48,991 nucleotides of DNA from ZC4RG29 sp036563875 (lineage in GTDB: Bacteria; Bacteroidota; Bacteroidia; Cytophagales; Cyclobacteriaceae): contig DATCLO010000178.1 of the NCBI GenBank assembly GCA_036563875.1, positions 1 through 48,991 of the forward strand, in the 5' to 3' direction. The translations under genes and the position numbers were made by a program. This document shows, piece by piece, positions 16,154 to 24,069 of this stretch. Within the stretch, counting starts at the first letter, position 1. The number at the start of each line of letters is the position of its first letter. Under the pieces are notes generated by a model. That model worked only from the letters and a program-made list of their open reading frames with translations. It was not told the origin of the DNA and did no database searches.

Positions 16154-17613
16154 TGTCCACGCACAGACCGCTTAACAGAGCCAACGCGGGCGTCGCCACC
16201 CGGCGACCAGTCAAGGTGGTTCAGTTTGGCGGAGGAAACTTCCTTCGCGGCTTTGCCGATTGGATGATTGATATTCTCAACGACCGCGCCAATTTCAACG
16301 GCGACGTCGAGATTGTTCAGTCCATTGGACGAGGAAACGCGTCTTTGCTCAATGACCAGGAAGGACTGTACCATGTCGTACTCAATGGCCTCGTAAACGG
16401 ACAGCCATATCGTGAGGTTCGTTTAATCAAGAGCGTTAGGGGGTTTGTAAATCCTACCTCACAGCCTGATCGCTTCCTCGCGATGGCAACGAATCCGGAT
16501 CTGAAACTCATTTTCTCCAATACGACGGAAGCTGGCATTGCATTCGATGCGGGGGATTCGAATCCCGCAAACATTCCGAACTCATTTCCGGGCAAACTTG
16601 CCGTGCTCCTGTATCGGAGGTATCTTCATTTTGGAGGTGCTGCTGACAAGGCGCTTACGATCATACCATGCGAACTCATTGAAAGAAATGGATCAACGCT
16701 GAAGGAATTGGTAATTCGGTATATCACGCTGTGGAACCTCGGTAAGGGTTTCCTTTCGTGGATCGACAACCATACTACCTTTTGCAATACGCTGGTCGAC
16801 CGGATTGTACCGGGTTTTCCTCAGGAAAACGCGAGCAATGTTTGGGATGAAACGGGCTTCGAGGACCGCCTTGTCGTAACAGCGGAGCCGTACCACCTAT
16901 TCGCAATTGAAGGGCCATCGCACGTGCAACAGCTGTTGCCAGGGCAAGCCGCTGGTCTTAATATTGTATTCACCGATGACCTCGATCAGTACCGCACACG
17001 AAAGGTAAGGATACTGAACGGGGGACACACGTGTCTCACGCCCGTCGCCCTCCTTCATGGCATTGAGACCGTTCGCGAAGCGGTAGAGGATTCATTCACC
17101 GGAACTTTCCTCAAGGAAGCGCTACGAAACGAGATCATTCCGACGCTTGAGACTTCACAGGAGGAGTTAGTCGACTACATGGACACTGTTCTGGAACGTT
17201 TTCGAAACCCCTACATCCGCCACGAGTTGAAGTCGATAGCGTTGAACTCCGTCTCGAAATTCCGCGTTCGGGTACTTCCCTCACTATTGGCCTATCGGGA
17301 GAAGTTTGGATCGATACCGGAGCGGCTCGCCTTCGCGCTGGGGTGTCTCATACAATTTTATCGCGGCGAATGGTGCGGCCGTGAGTTGCCAGTCAACGAT
17401 GAGAACCGCGTTGTCAGCGCTTTCCGCGAGGCCTGGAGCCAGGGAGATGCGGCGACAGCGGTGTCTCAAATCCTGTCGAATGAAGATTTATGGGGAATGA
17501 AGCTGAGCGACGTGCCAGACTTGCAACCGCTGGTAACAGCATTTCTCCGGCGATTGCAGGATCAAAGCGTTCCGGAAGCGTTTTTCAAAAACCCTGAGCG
17601 TACATTTCCGTAA
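16153..17613 (+). CDS. uxaB: Tagaturonate reductase (altronate oxidoreductase)
   Basis: 486 residues of the mannitol dehydrogenase/UxaB family. An N-terminal nucleotide-binding segment, VVQFGGGNFLRGFADWMID, is followed by LIFSNTTEAGI, and the C-terminal catalytic region contains RTRKVRILNGGHTCLTP with the conserved K/N/H-type residues. It reduces D-tagaturonate to D-altronate with NADH, feeding UxaA. The ATG overlaps the uxaC stop by one base (TAATG). Fructuronate reductase (UxuB) is the main alternative, but the presence of uxaA and length favour UxaB. Confidence 0.92.
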   Translation: MSTHRPLNRANAGVATRRPVKVVQFGGGNFLRGFADWMIDILNDRANFNGDVEIVQSIGRGNASLLNDQEGLYHVVLNGLVNGQPYREVRLIKSVRGFVNPTSQPDRFLAMATNPDLKLIFSNTTEAGIAFDAGDSNPANIPNSFPGKLAVLLYRRYLHFGGAADKALTIIPCELIERNGSTLKELVIRYITLWNLGKGFLSWIDNHTTFCNTLVDRIVPGFPQENASNVWDETGFEDRLVVTAEPYHLFAIEGPSHVQQLLPGQAAGLNIVFTDDLDQYRTRKVRILNGGHTCLTPVALLHGIETVREAVEDSFTGTFLKEALRNEIIPTLETSQEELVDYMDTVLERFRNPYIRHELKSIALNSVSKFRVRVLPSLLAYREKFGSIPERLAFALGCLIQFYRGEWCGRELPVNDENRVVSAFREAWSQGDAATAVSQILSNEDLWGMKLSDVPDLQPLVTAFLRRLQDQSVPEAFFKNPERTFP

Positions 17614-17640
17614 TTACCTTGGAATCAAGTAATTTTGGGA

Positions 17641-18543
17641 ATGAACCGCCGCGAATACCTCTACCGTATGGCAGCTGTTGGCCTGCTGCCGGCCCTGTCG
17701 TCGTGGAAGTCTATGGAGAATGATCTCATCCGGCGCAGAATTCCCCGAACCCGGGAAAGCGTAACCGCCATCGGGGTGGGGACCTGGGAGACGTTTGACA
17801 TCGACAGCAGCCTCACACAGGAACTTCAACCTTTGCGCGAAGTGCTTACTCTTTTTGCCACCAAGGGTGGCAACGTGATTGACACCTCCCCCATGTATGG
17901 CTTTGCCGAACGGAATGTCGGAACGCTATCGACCGAAGCAGGGATTAACAGCCAGCTCTTCATGGCGACCAAGGTTTGGACAAGCGGAAAGGACAATGGC
18001 ATCGCGCAAATGAAAGAATCGCTTCAACTGCTGAAGCGGGATAAGATCGACCTGATGCAGATTCACAACCTGGTCGACTGGAAAACGCACATTAAGACGT
18101 TGCGCGAGTGGAAGGAAAAAGGAACAATCCGCTACATCGGCATTACACACTACCGGGAGAATGCCTACCAGGAAATGGAGACCATAATGAAGTCTGAACC
18201 TATTGACTTCATCCAGGTAAATTACAATCTCGGCGACAGAAAAGCGGCAGATCGCCTCCTGCCCCTGGCGGCGGAAAAGGGTCTTGGCGTTATCATCAGT
18301 CAGCCGTTCGGGTATGGCCGACTTTTCGATCGCGTAAAATCCAAGACGTTGCCAGACTGGGCGGCGGAGTTCGACTGCAGGTCGTGGGCTCAATTCTTCC
18401 TTAAATACATTATTTCACACCCCGCAGTGACCTGCGCCATTCCAGGTACGGGCCTTCCTGCTCATATGCTGGACAACATTCAGGCGGCTTATGGTCGCCT
18501 GCCCGATGAGGCAACGCGCGAAAAGATGGTGAAGGTGATCTGA
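17641..18543 (+). CDS. Aldo/keto reductase with a twin-arginine-like N-terminus
   Basis: 300 residues from the ATG of MNRREYLYRMAAVGLLPALSS; the frame also allows a TTG two codons upstream. The catalytic tetrad of the aldo/keto reductase family is present: D and Y in VIDTSPMYGFAE, K in MATKVW, H in LMQIHNL. The N-terminus has an RR pair followed by a short hydrophobic stretch, so Tat export is possible, though the signal is short. Substrate is unknown; a carbonyl group on a sugar acid is plausible. It follows uxaB by 27 bp and precedes the ThuA gene by one base. Confidence 0.75.
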   Translation: MNRREYLYRMAAVGLLPALSSWKSMENDLIRRRIPRTRESVTAIGVGTWETFDIDSSLTQELQPLREVLTLFATKGGNVIDTSPMYGFAERNVGTLSTEAGINSQLFMATKVWTSGKDNGIAQMKESLQLLKRDKIDLMQIHNLVDWKTHIKTLREWKEKGTIRYIGITHYRENAYQEMETIMKSEPIDFIQVNYNLGDRKAADRLLPLAAEKGLGVIISQPFGYGRLFDRVKSKTLPDWAAEFDCRSWAQFFLKYIISHPAVTCAIPGTGLPAHMLDNIQAAYGRLPDEATREKMVKVI

Positions 18544-18544
18544 C

Positions 18545-19384
18545 ATGCTGCGAAGCCTTGCTATCGTCCTGATTCTCTCCATCCTGACCTCGGCAGTAGG
18601 GTTCGCTCAAAATCAACAGAAGGTATCGTGGAAGAAGGTGAATGTTCTCGTGTATACGAGGAACGGTGAGGGATATGTACACGATAACATACCCAATGCT
18701 GTTGCCGCAATACAGAATCTGGCAAGGGAAAAGGGATTCAAGGTGTATGTAACTGATGACCCTTCCGTGTTCACGGAAGAAAATCTCAGGCAGTACACCT
18801 TCATCATGTTTCCCAGTACGAATAATGATGTGTTCGACACCAATGCACAGCGAGTGGCCTTTCGCCGCTACATCCAGGCTGGCGGCGGATTTGTAGGACT
18901 ACATTCTGTCGTTGGCACCGAACGAAACTGGTCGTGGTTCAAGCGCATGCTGGGTGGCACGTTTGCATGGCATCCCCAGTTCCAGACACTGAAAATCGAA
19001 GTTCTCGACAAAGATCATCCTTCCGTTGCCGGCATGCCTTCAGTTTGGAAGAAGGATGACGAATGCTATTTCATGAAAGAGTACTATCCCGGCATTAGCG
19101 TGGTGATGGCACACGATCTGACAGCCATGCAGCCCAATGAAAAAGACGCCGAGAGAATACAGGACTACGCGAAATACTTCAGCAACTACTATCCGGCATC
19201 CTGGTATCACGAGTTCGACGGCGGAACGATATGGATCACCACGCTAGGTCATGATAAGAAGGACTATGAAGATCCGGTCTATCTTCATCACATCCTTCAG
19301 GGTATGACTTACGTTGCTGCAAGCGTGAAGAAACTCGATTACTCAAAGGCGTATGCAAAGGAACATGATACGCCCCTGCGCTAA
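18545..19384 (+). CDS. Secreted ThuA-like protein
   Basis: 279 residues. A signal peptide, MLRSLAIVLILSILTSAVGFA, precedes a ThuA domain, a class I glutamine amidotransferase-like fold. KKVNVLVYTRNGEGYVHDNI, FIMFPSTNND, GGGFVGLHSVVGTE and the late DGGTIWITTLGHDKKDYED are typical. ThuA proteins are tied to trehalose/sucrose utilisation and, in Bacteroidota, to exported sugar-processing clusters; the biochemical role is unclear. One base separates it from the aldo/keto reductase stop, so both are probably co-expressed with the uronate genes. It is convergent with the epimerase gene, 11 bp away. Confidence 0.8.
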   Translation: MLRSLAIVLILSILTSAVGFAQNQQKVSWKKVNVLVYTRNGEGYVHDNIPNAVAAIQNLAREKGFKVYVTDDPSVFTEENLRQYTFIMFPSTNNDVFDTNAQRVAFRRYIQAGGGFVGLHSVVGTERNWSWFKRMLGGTFAWHPQFQTLKIEVLDKDHPSVAGMPSVWKKDDECYFMKEYYPGISVVMAHDLTAMQPNEKDAERIQDYAKYFSNYYPASWYHEFDGGTIWITTLGHDKKDYEDPVYLHHILQGMTYVAASVKKLDYSKAYAKEHDTPLR

Positions 19385-19395
19385 GTCAAGGATTA

Positions 19396-20127
19396 TTACT
19401 GATATCTGAACGCAGGATCCCAACCAAGTTCACCTCTTGCACGGTCAATAGACACGGTGCCATCGTCTTCGGCGATGTTGTAGATTCCCGCACGTCCACG
19501 CGTCACGGCCTTGCGTGCGGCGTCTGCAGCGGCGTGGACATGCAGTGGCCCACCAGGCGGGGGACTGTCGAATCCTGTTCCCGGCCCGTAGAACTTGCCA
19601 TAGCGCAACACAATCCCTTCGAACGGGCCACCCAGCACCTGTTCTTCCAGGCTCGCGACCGCTCGCGCTGTTTCACCCGTCACCGGGTCGTCTACGTTGA
19701 GAGGTGCATCTTCTGTCCATGGCGTCGGTCCCGGGGCGTATGCAAACGCCAGGCTTTGGGCAATGACTCGCTTCACTCCCGCCGCGATCGCAGCAGCCAC
19801 CAAATTAGCTGTGCCTTCCCTTCGTATTCGTGCATTGCGAGAACGAGCTTCCGGCATCTGTTTAGGATCTAATCCATCAGGAAGATCTGTAAGCTGGTGA
19901 ATAACAACATCAGGTTTAGCATTCACAACGGCCTCAATGAAAGCTTCCTTGTCGAATACGTCCACGACCACAGGGTGGACGCCAATTTTTCGCAATGCGT
20001 CAGCGCGACTGTCAGGACGAGGTCGTGTAGTGCCTATTACATACAAACCATCACCCACCAGCATCCGGCACAGTGGCATACCTACAACTCCACTCGCTCC
20101 CGCTACCAATATTCGCAATGTCCTCAT
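19396..20127 (-). CDS. NAD(P)-dependent epimerase/dehydratase-like protein (extended SDR)
   Basis: 243 residues. The N-terminal VAGASGVVGMPL gives the glycine-rich Rossmann motif (GxxGxxG), followed by DVVIHQLTDLPDG and LRYGKFYGPGTG. It is shorter than typical sugar-nucleotide epimerases, so it may be an atypical SDR related to NAD-dependent reductases. No partner gene points to a substrate: it is convergent with ThuA and 76 bp downstream of the outer-membrane protein gene, separated from it by a terminator. Confidence 0.7.
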   Translation of the reverse strand: MRTLRILVAGASGVVGMPLCRMLVGDGLYVIGTTRPRPDSRADALRKIGVHPVVVDVFDKEAFIEAVVNAKPDVVIHQLTDLPDGLDPKQMPEARSRNARIRREGTANLVAAAIAAGVKRVIAQSLAFAYAPGPTPWTEDAPLNVDDPVTGETARAVASLEEQVLGGPFEGIVLRYGKFYGPGTGFDSPPPGGPLHVHAAADAARKAVTRGRAGIYNIAEDDGTVSIDRARGELGWDPAFRYQ

Positions 20128-20147
20128 AAGAATATGAGTAAATACGA

Positions 20148-20180
20148 AAAGGCAGCAACAAGGTTAGCGTCACTGCCTTT
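20148..20180 (-). terminator. Terminator of the beta-helix/cytochrome/OMP cassette
   Basis: AAAGGCAG (20148-20155) pairs with CTGCCTTT (20173-20180). Read on the minus strand the hairpin is followed by TTTT. It lies 24 bases after the stop of the outer-membrane protein gene, at the end of the cassette. Confidence 0.5.
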
Positions 20181-20203
20181 AATTTAAGCCAACTAACTAT
20201 GGT

Positions 20204-21019
20204 TTATCGTCCAACGATAAAATCCAACTTAATATGAAACGTGTTCCTGGTGAACGCGCTTGTGCTTGAATCCAGTGGAATTCCGTAAAAGACTCCGGGT
20301 CGGAGTCGCGTCTTCGTGAGTTGGCCACCCAACACCAGCTTGCTGATCATCATGTCAGTTATCCAACTGTCTGATGATGTGTTCACAAAATTGGTGATCT
20401 CCGTCCAGGCCGTGAATCCACCAAAAGCATAACCACCTTTTGCAGCAAAATGAAAGAGAAGTTCCGTATTCCCTTCGCTGTAAGTTGGGAAATAGAGGTC
20501 CGGCCCCAATTCGAATCCGTAGACAAAGCCCCTGCTTGTGACATAGTGATGGGCAAAGGTTGACCTCACGGTAATCGCCTCGGTATATCCAAATATCCCA
20601 TAGACGTCACTGGCGATGCCCACTTCTGGCCTGATATGCTCCGAGGAGGCAATCGTTGGAAGATAGAATCCAAATTCAATGTTCGACCTTCCCGTTGTGC
20701 CAATCGTCTTTTGAAAACCTAAATAAACATTCGCAAGGCCCGTGTCGTCGCCATATTCGTCCTTAGCAATGACGAAAGGAAGCTCGGCATTAAACATCCA
20801 ACCATTCTTCATAGGAAACATTCCGTACAATTTGTACACGGCTGACGAACCTGAGGGGCCATCGTAGAAGAAGCCGGTTTTATAGGATGCGCGCGAATAC
20901 TTCAATCCGACGACGCCGATACTGTCCGGGATTGGACTCATGTCAATAACCTGCGCATATGCACAGGAAGTGAAAAGCATGGCGCAAATGCCAATGCTAA
21001 TTGATAGCAGGGATTTCAT
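20204..21019 (-). CDS. Predicted outer-membrane beta-barrel protein
   Basis: 271 residues from the ATG of MKSLLSISIGICAMLFTS, chosen because the signal peptide starts there and the leader CTAACCCTAACCCTATT lies just before it; the frame extends further without a signal. Alternating aromatic/hydrophobic strands such as WMFNAELPFVIA, SNIEFGFYLPTI and FVYGFELGPDLYFPTYSE suggest a small beta-barrel, perhaps a channel like those annotated 'transporter' next to degradative genes. No clear family match by eye. It starts 29 bp after the cytochrome gene and ends the three-gene cassette. Confidence 0.6.
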   Translation of the reverse strand: MKSLLSISIGICAMLFTSCAYAQVIDMSPIPDSIGVVGLKYSRASYKTGFFYDGPSGSSAVYKLYGMFPMKNGWMFNAELPFVIAKDEYGDDTGLANVYLGFQKTIGTTGRSNIEFGFYLPTIASSEHIRPEVGIASDVYGIFGYTEAITVRSTFAHHYVTSRGFVYGFELGPDLYFPTYSEGNTELLFHFAAKGGYAFGGFTAWTEITNFVNTSSDSWITDMMISKLVLGGQLTKTRLRPGVFYGIPLDSSTSAFTRNTFHIKLDFIVGR

Positions 21020-21048
21020 TTTGAATAGGGTTAGGGTTAGCGAAAATT

Positions 21049-22122
21049 TTAGTTGCAGTCTTCTGGATCGAGTGAGGCAATCCACTGACGTATCAATTCA
21101 ACTCCTTCGCTATGGACTAGCTCACGACCAAGTTCAGGCATGCGGCTGACAGGTTCAGTAGATTCCATTCGATAAAGCAAAATCGATTGATCAGGATCAC
21201 CCGGAACAATATCATAGGGTCGACCACCTGACCCAGGGCCAGCGGCGATCGGCTGCTTGCAGAATCCGAGGCGCGTAGGATTCCCCTCCTCGATGTTCAG
21301 GTAGAGGCCGGTGTTGTTTGCCGGACCTTCAGTGCGATGACAGTGCCCGCAGTTTACGTCGAGGTAAGCACGTGCTCTATCATCGAGGCTACCCGTCGCA
21401 GGATTATCCCAGACGGGATATACCGGCGCCTCATTGGACGAATTGATACCGGCAACCAGCCCTTTTTTCAGCCAGGTGTCAAGTTGGTCCACTGATACTC
21501 CTTCAAGCACAATCATCCGGTTTAGATTGCCAGCCTTAGGACCAATTGGCATTAGCTTCTTGTTGTAGGAATGGCAGCCTTTGCATTCATTCTGGTTGGG
21601 AACGTGATAGGCAAATGGGCCACCCACCAAATCGGGGCTTGGCATCTCAAGGCTCGCACCGCCAATGGCCAGTCGTGCATCGCTTTCGTCTTCATTCCAC
21701 ACATAAGCGTATGCCTTCCATTCGGAAGCGTATCGTATCAGCAGACGCGTCTCGATCAGATCCTTCCCTTCCAGCCGGTCGTAGTAAAAATTCTTCACCA
21801 GGATCGTGCCTTCGGGAAAGTCAAACACACCAGTTGATTTGTATGTCCCGACCTTATCCGACGGGACGTATATAAATCGCGCCTTCTTCGCGTAGTCGCT
21901 AAACAGCGGTGTATTCAGGTCGTAGGGCAAAACCCTTGAACCTGGCTCAGTCAGCGGCTTCAAATCCCTAATGGGAGTAACAAACAAGTTGTACTGAGAG
22001 AGCCACTCAAATGGCTTATCCTCAGGTGGCGTATTGATACCCTTGTAAGCTGGCTCCTGATCAGGATTGCAAGCCCACAAAGCCAGTGCGAGCGTGATTG
22101 CAGGGCGAGTGCGCATAGCCAT
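21049..22122 (-). CDS. SO2930-family diheme c-type cytochrome, lipoprotein
   Basis: 357 residues from the ATG of MAMRTRPAITLALALWAC; the lipobox cysteine is C18, so it is a membrane-anchored envelope lipoprotein. Two covalent heme motifs are visible, CKGCH at 180-184 and CGHCH at 258-262. FVTPIRDLKP, VLPYDLNTPLFSDYA and the C-terminal PVSRMPELGRELVH are features I associate with the SO2930/HNE_0200 family. This family is known to occur as a two-gene pair with a parallel beta-helix protein, as here. The start lies 4 bp after the beta-helix gene stop. Probable periplasmic electron transfer or redox enzyme; substrate unknown. Confidence 0.8.
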   Translation of the reverse strand: MAMRTRPAITLALALWACNPDQEPAYKGINTPPEDKPFEWLSQYNLFVTPIRDLKPLTEPGSRVLPYDLNTPLFSDYAKKARFIYVPSDKVGTYKSTGVFDFPEGTILVKNFYYDRLEGKDLIETRLLIRYASEWKAYAYVWNEDESDARLAIGGASLEMPSPDLVGGPFAYHVPNQNECKGCHSYNKKLMPIGPKAGNLNRMIVLEGVSVDQLDTWLKKGLVAGINSSNEAPVYPVWDNPATGSLDDRARAYLDVNCGHCHRTEGPANNTGLYLNIEEGNPTRLGFCKQPIAAGPGSGGRPYDIVPGDPDQSILLYRMESTEPVSRMPELGRELVHSEGVELIRQWIASLDPEDCN

Positions 22123-22126
22123 CGTG

Positions 22127-23437
22127 TTATTCCGAACGTGTGACAGGCGGCAGCACAGCGCCAGAACAGACGTGGGCCGTCGGATCGAACGAAGGGTTAG
22201 CGAACCAACCCGAGATGTCGAGGTTGACAAACCCGGCATCGATATTGTCGTCAAGGCAGAGACCGCCATTCTCACCCGCGTCGGGCTTGAATATTCCGTC
22301 GACTACTATATCTGGGATTGGATATCCACCAAACTGACCAAGTAGCAGCATGCCAATTTTTGTCTGACCAGGCCCTGTATTCAGGTTCTCACTCTTTCGG
22401 AATTCGTTGTCGTGAACATAGATCCTTTCAAAAAAGGCATCGTAGTTGGGGTCAGTGATGCTTATTTCAGCAAGAATTGAAACTGTGACAAACGTGATCA
22501 CGCCAAGACCTACTACATTGTTACCATCGATCGTATTGCCAAAAACTTCAGCGTCGCGTGTTGCCATTAGGAGAATGCCAGTACCGGCGGGCGCTAAGGC
22601 AGCAAACCCACCTTCAACAGCAAAGTTGTCTCCGTTGTTGTCGATCACCAGGTTGCCAAAGATTCTTGTATGGGAACCGTACTGGGTAAGCCCCTGGAGG
22701 TCAAAAGCAAGAATACCGCCAGCGTTGTCGCGGACCTCATTATTGTATACGTCCGCGTTAATGGTATTTTCCACCTGGATACCCATGACATTGCCCTCTG
22801 CCTTTGAATCCCTAATGATGGCATTCGTGGATTGGCCAACATAAATTCCGGCGTCAGAAGCTCCTCGGGCATAACAACCCTCTATAAGTACATTCGAGCA
22901 AAGCACAGGATAGATACCATAGCCGCCATTTGAGGGAGACCGTTCCGCCGACCATATTGTCTCTACATTGCGGAACGTCACGCCATCTGAGTCTTTTACC
23001 TTCACCGCGTCACCTTTCGTATCCAGCACCGTCAAATTTTCTATCGTGAAGTTTTTGGCGTTGGTCACAAACAGTCCGTCGCTTCCGCCAGATTGCTCCG
23101 CAAATGAAAGAACCGTTTGACCCTTGCCGGCACCTACAATTTTGAAATTGGTTCTGCCGTCAACGCTAAGTGTAGAACTGAGATTGAAGACTCCGGCCGA
23201 AAATCTGACTGTATTGCACGTGTTATTAATCAGAATCTCCTGAATCTCGGATTGAGTCATGCTCGGTGTCACTTCGCAAGTGGGGGGATTCGGACAGTTG
23301 CATTCGTCATCGTCGCATGAGGTGACGGCGAGAATGGTTGCCAACAGAATGGATCCAATAACAATGTACTTGAAATTGGAGTTTCTTTCGTCTGGCGAGC
23401 CTGCTGCCAGACGCGGGGGGTTAATTAGATTACTCAT
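22127..23437 (-). CDS. Parallel beta-helix repeat lipoprotein paired with a diheme cytochrome
   Basis: 436 residues. After an unusually hydrophilic N-terminus (about 25 residues) comes a hydrophobic signal segment ending AVTSCDDD, a lipobox. The mature part is a right-handed beta-helix: repeated N-rich turns such as NFTIENLTVLDT, VTFRNVET, VLIEGCYARG and VFGNTIDGNN, as in pectate-lyase-like or NosD-like proteins. The pair with the SO2930-type cytochrome is conserved in other bacteria (recalled as TIGR03805 with TIGR03806), with unknown function. A palindrome lies within codons of the N-terminal extension. First gene of the cassette. Confidence 0.8.
   Translation of the reverse strand: MSNLINPPRLAAGSPDERNSNFKYIVIGSILLATILAVTSCDDDECNCPNPPTCEVTPSMTQSEIQEILINNTCNTVRFSAGVFNLSSTLSVDGRTNFKIVGAGKGQTVLSFAEQSGGSDGLFVTNAKNFTIENLTVLDTKGDAVKVKDSDGVTFRNVETIWSAERSPSNGGYGIYPVLCSNVLIEGCYARGASDAGIYVGQSTNAIIRDSKAEGNVMGIQVENTINADVYNNEVRDNAGGILAFDLQGLTQYGSHTRIFGNLVIDNNGDNFAVEGGFAALAPAGTGILLMATRDAEVFGNTIDGNNVVGLGVITFVTVSILAEISITDPNYDAFFERIYVHDNEFRKSENLNTGPGQTKIGMLLLGQFGGYPIPDIVVDGIFKPDAGENGGLCLDDNIDAGFVNLDISGWFANPSFDPTAHVCSGAVLPPVTRSE
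23389..23413. repeat. REP-like palindrome inside the beta-helix gene N-terminus
   Basis: CGTCTGGC (23389-23396) and GCCAGACG (23406-23413) form a perfect 8-bp inverted repeat with a 9-base spacer. It encodes part of the hydrophilic stretch before the lipoprotein signal peptide, which looks like an insertion into an otherwise normal N-terminus. Confidence 0.5.
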
Positions 23438-23706
23438 ATGCTTAAAGTTTAGATGTGTTGACGCGTTCAGTCCTCTCGCGTTCCTTTCATATGAGCAATG
23501 ATAATCGCCCCTTGAGGCAGCTAAATTTCATGATGTACCCATTGAGGGACGGGATTTTTGCGAGTAGCAAGGAATGTCGCAGTACGGCAGTGCGATTATT
23601 GCATTGTTCGCAATTGGCAGGATTATGTTGGCGTTTCCCGCAACTGCGCTTGTTCAGTCTTTCTTTAGTGTGAAGCTAGAGCATCCCTGAATTCAGGTAA
23701 GCAACG
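23438..23706. other. Upstream region of the beta-helix cassette, no gene seen
   Basis: No convincing coding sequence. It should hold the minus-strand promoter of the cassette, but I could not identify clear -33/-7 elements. A weak inverted repeat ATTGC/GCAAT lies at 23598-23614. Confidence 0.4.
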
Positions 23707-23868
23707 TTATTCGTACTTGAGCGTAACGGCCGGATTAACAAAAACGGCTTTCAGGGTCCTGAAAATGATGGTGAGTAAAGGCAAACGTTAACCCTGTAAT
23801 ATTGATGAAGGTGTAAGACTTTGCCGGACCATACTCCGGTAGGCCACCTTGAAATAGTTTCTGATCAT
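23707..23868 (-). pseudogene. Remnant of an FtsX/MacB-like ABC transporter permease
   Basis: The minus strand begins MIRNYFKVAYRSMVRQ, the conserved start of Bacteroidota FtsX-type permeases (compare MFRNYLVLALRTFSKQK at 33886). A missing base then shifts the frame: adding one A restores SYTFINITGLTFA, the expected first-helix region. It is joined at once to RTLKAVFVNPAVTLKYE and a stop, the conserved C-terminus of the same family (compare ASMVNPVNSLRYE in the intact gene). About 2.3 kb of the middle is gone. The remnant therefore combines a large internal deletion with a frameshift. It cannot make a functional permease. Confidence 0.8.
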
Positions 23869-24009
23869 ACCCCATGGAATTAGAATGGATGGAACAGTAT
23901 TGCGAAAAATGATCGCTGGACGAAAGAACGCGATCACATTCCGGACAAATCTTTTTCGTGTTGCGCGTTTTCCTGAATGAGTGACATCCTTAATTCCGGG
24001 AGAAGAATG

Positions 24010-24044
24010 ATAACAGAGACGCCCAATTTGGGCGTCTCTGTTAT
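24010..24044 (-). terminator. Strong hairpin after the SusD1 gene
   Basis: ATAACAGAGACGCCC (24010-24024) pairs perfectly over 15 bp with its complement at 24030-24044 across a 5-base loop. It lies 25 bases after the SusD1 stop. There is no long T-run, but stem strength and position mark it as the end of the SusC1-SusD1 transcript; it could act on both strands. Confidence 0.7.
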
Positions 24045-24069
24045 ATGTCCGCGTAGCAAAGTTATCAGA

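Noticed and set aside
21190..21200. AATCGATTG match inside the cytochrome gene, considered as a further LacI operator
   Set aside because: Only the centre matches, it lies within coding sequence and away from any start.
23455..23673. A 72-codon open frame in the gap before the beta-helix cassette
   Set aside because: No signal, domain or leader; the translation is not protein-like and the region is more likely promoter DNA.
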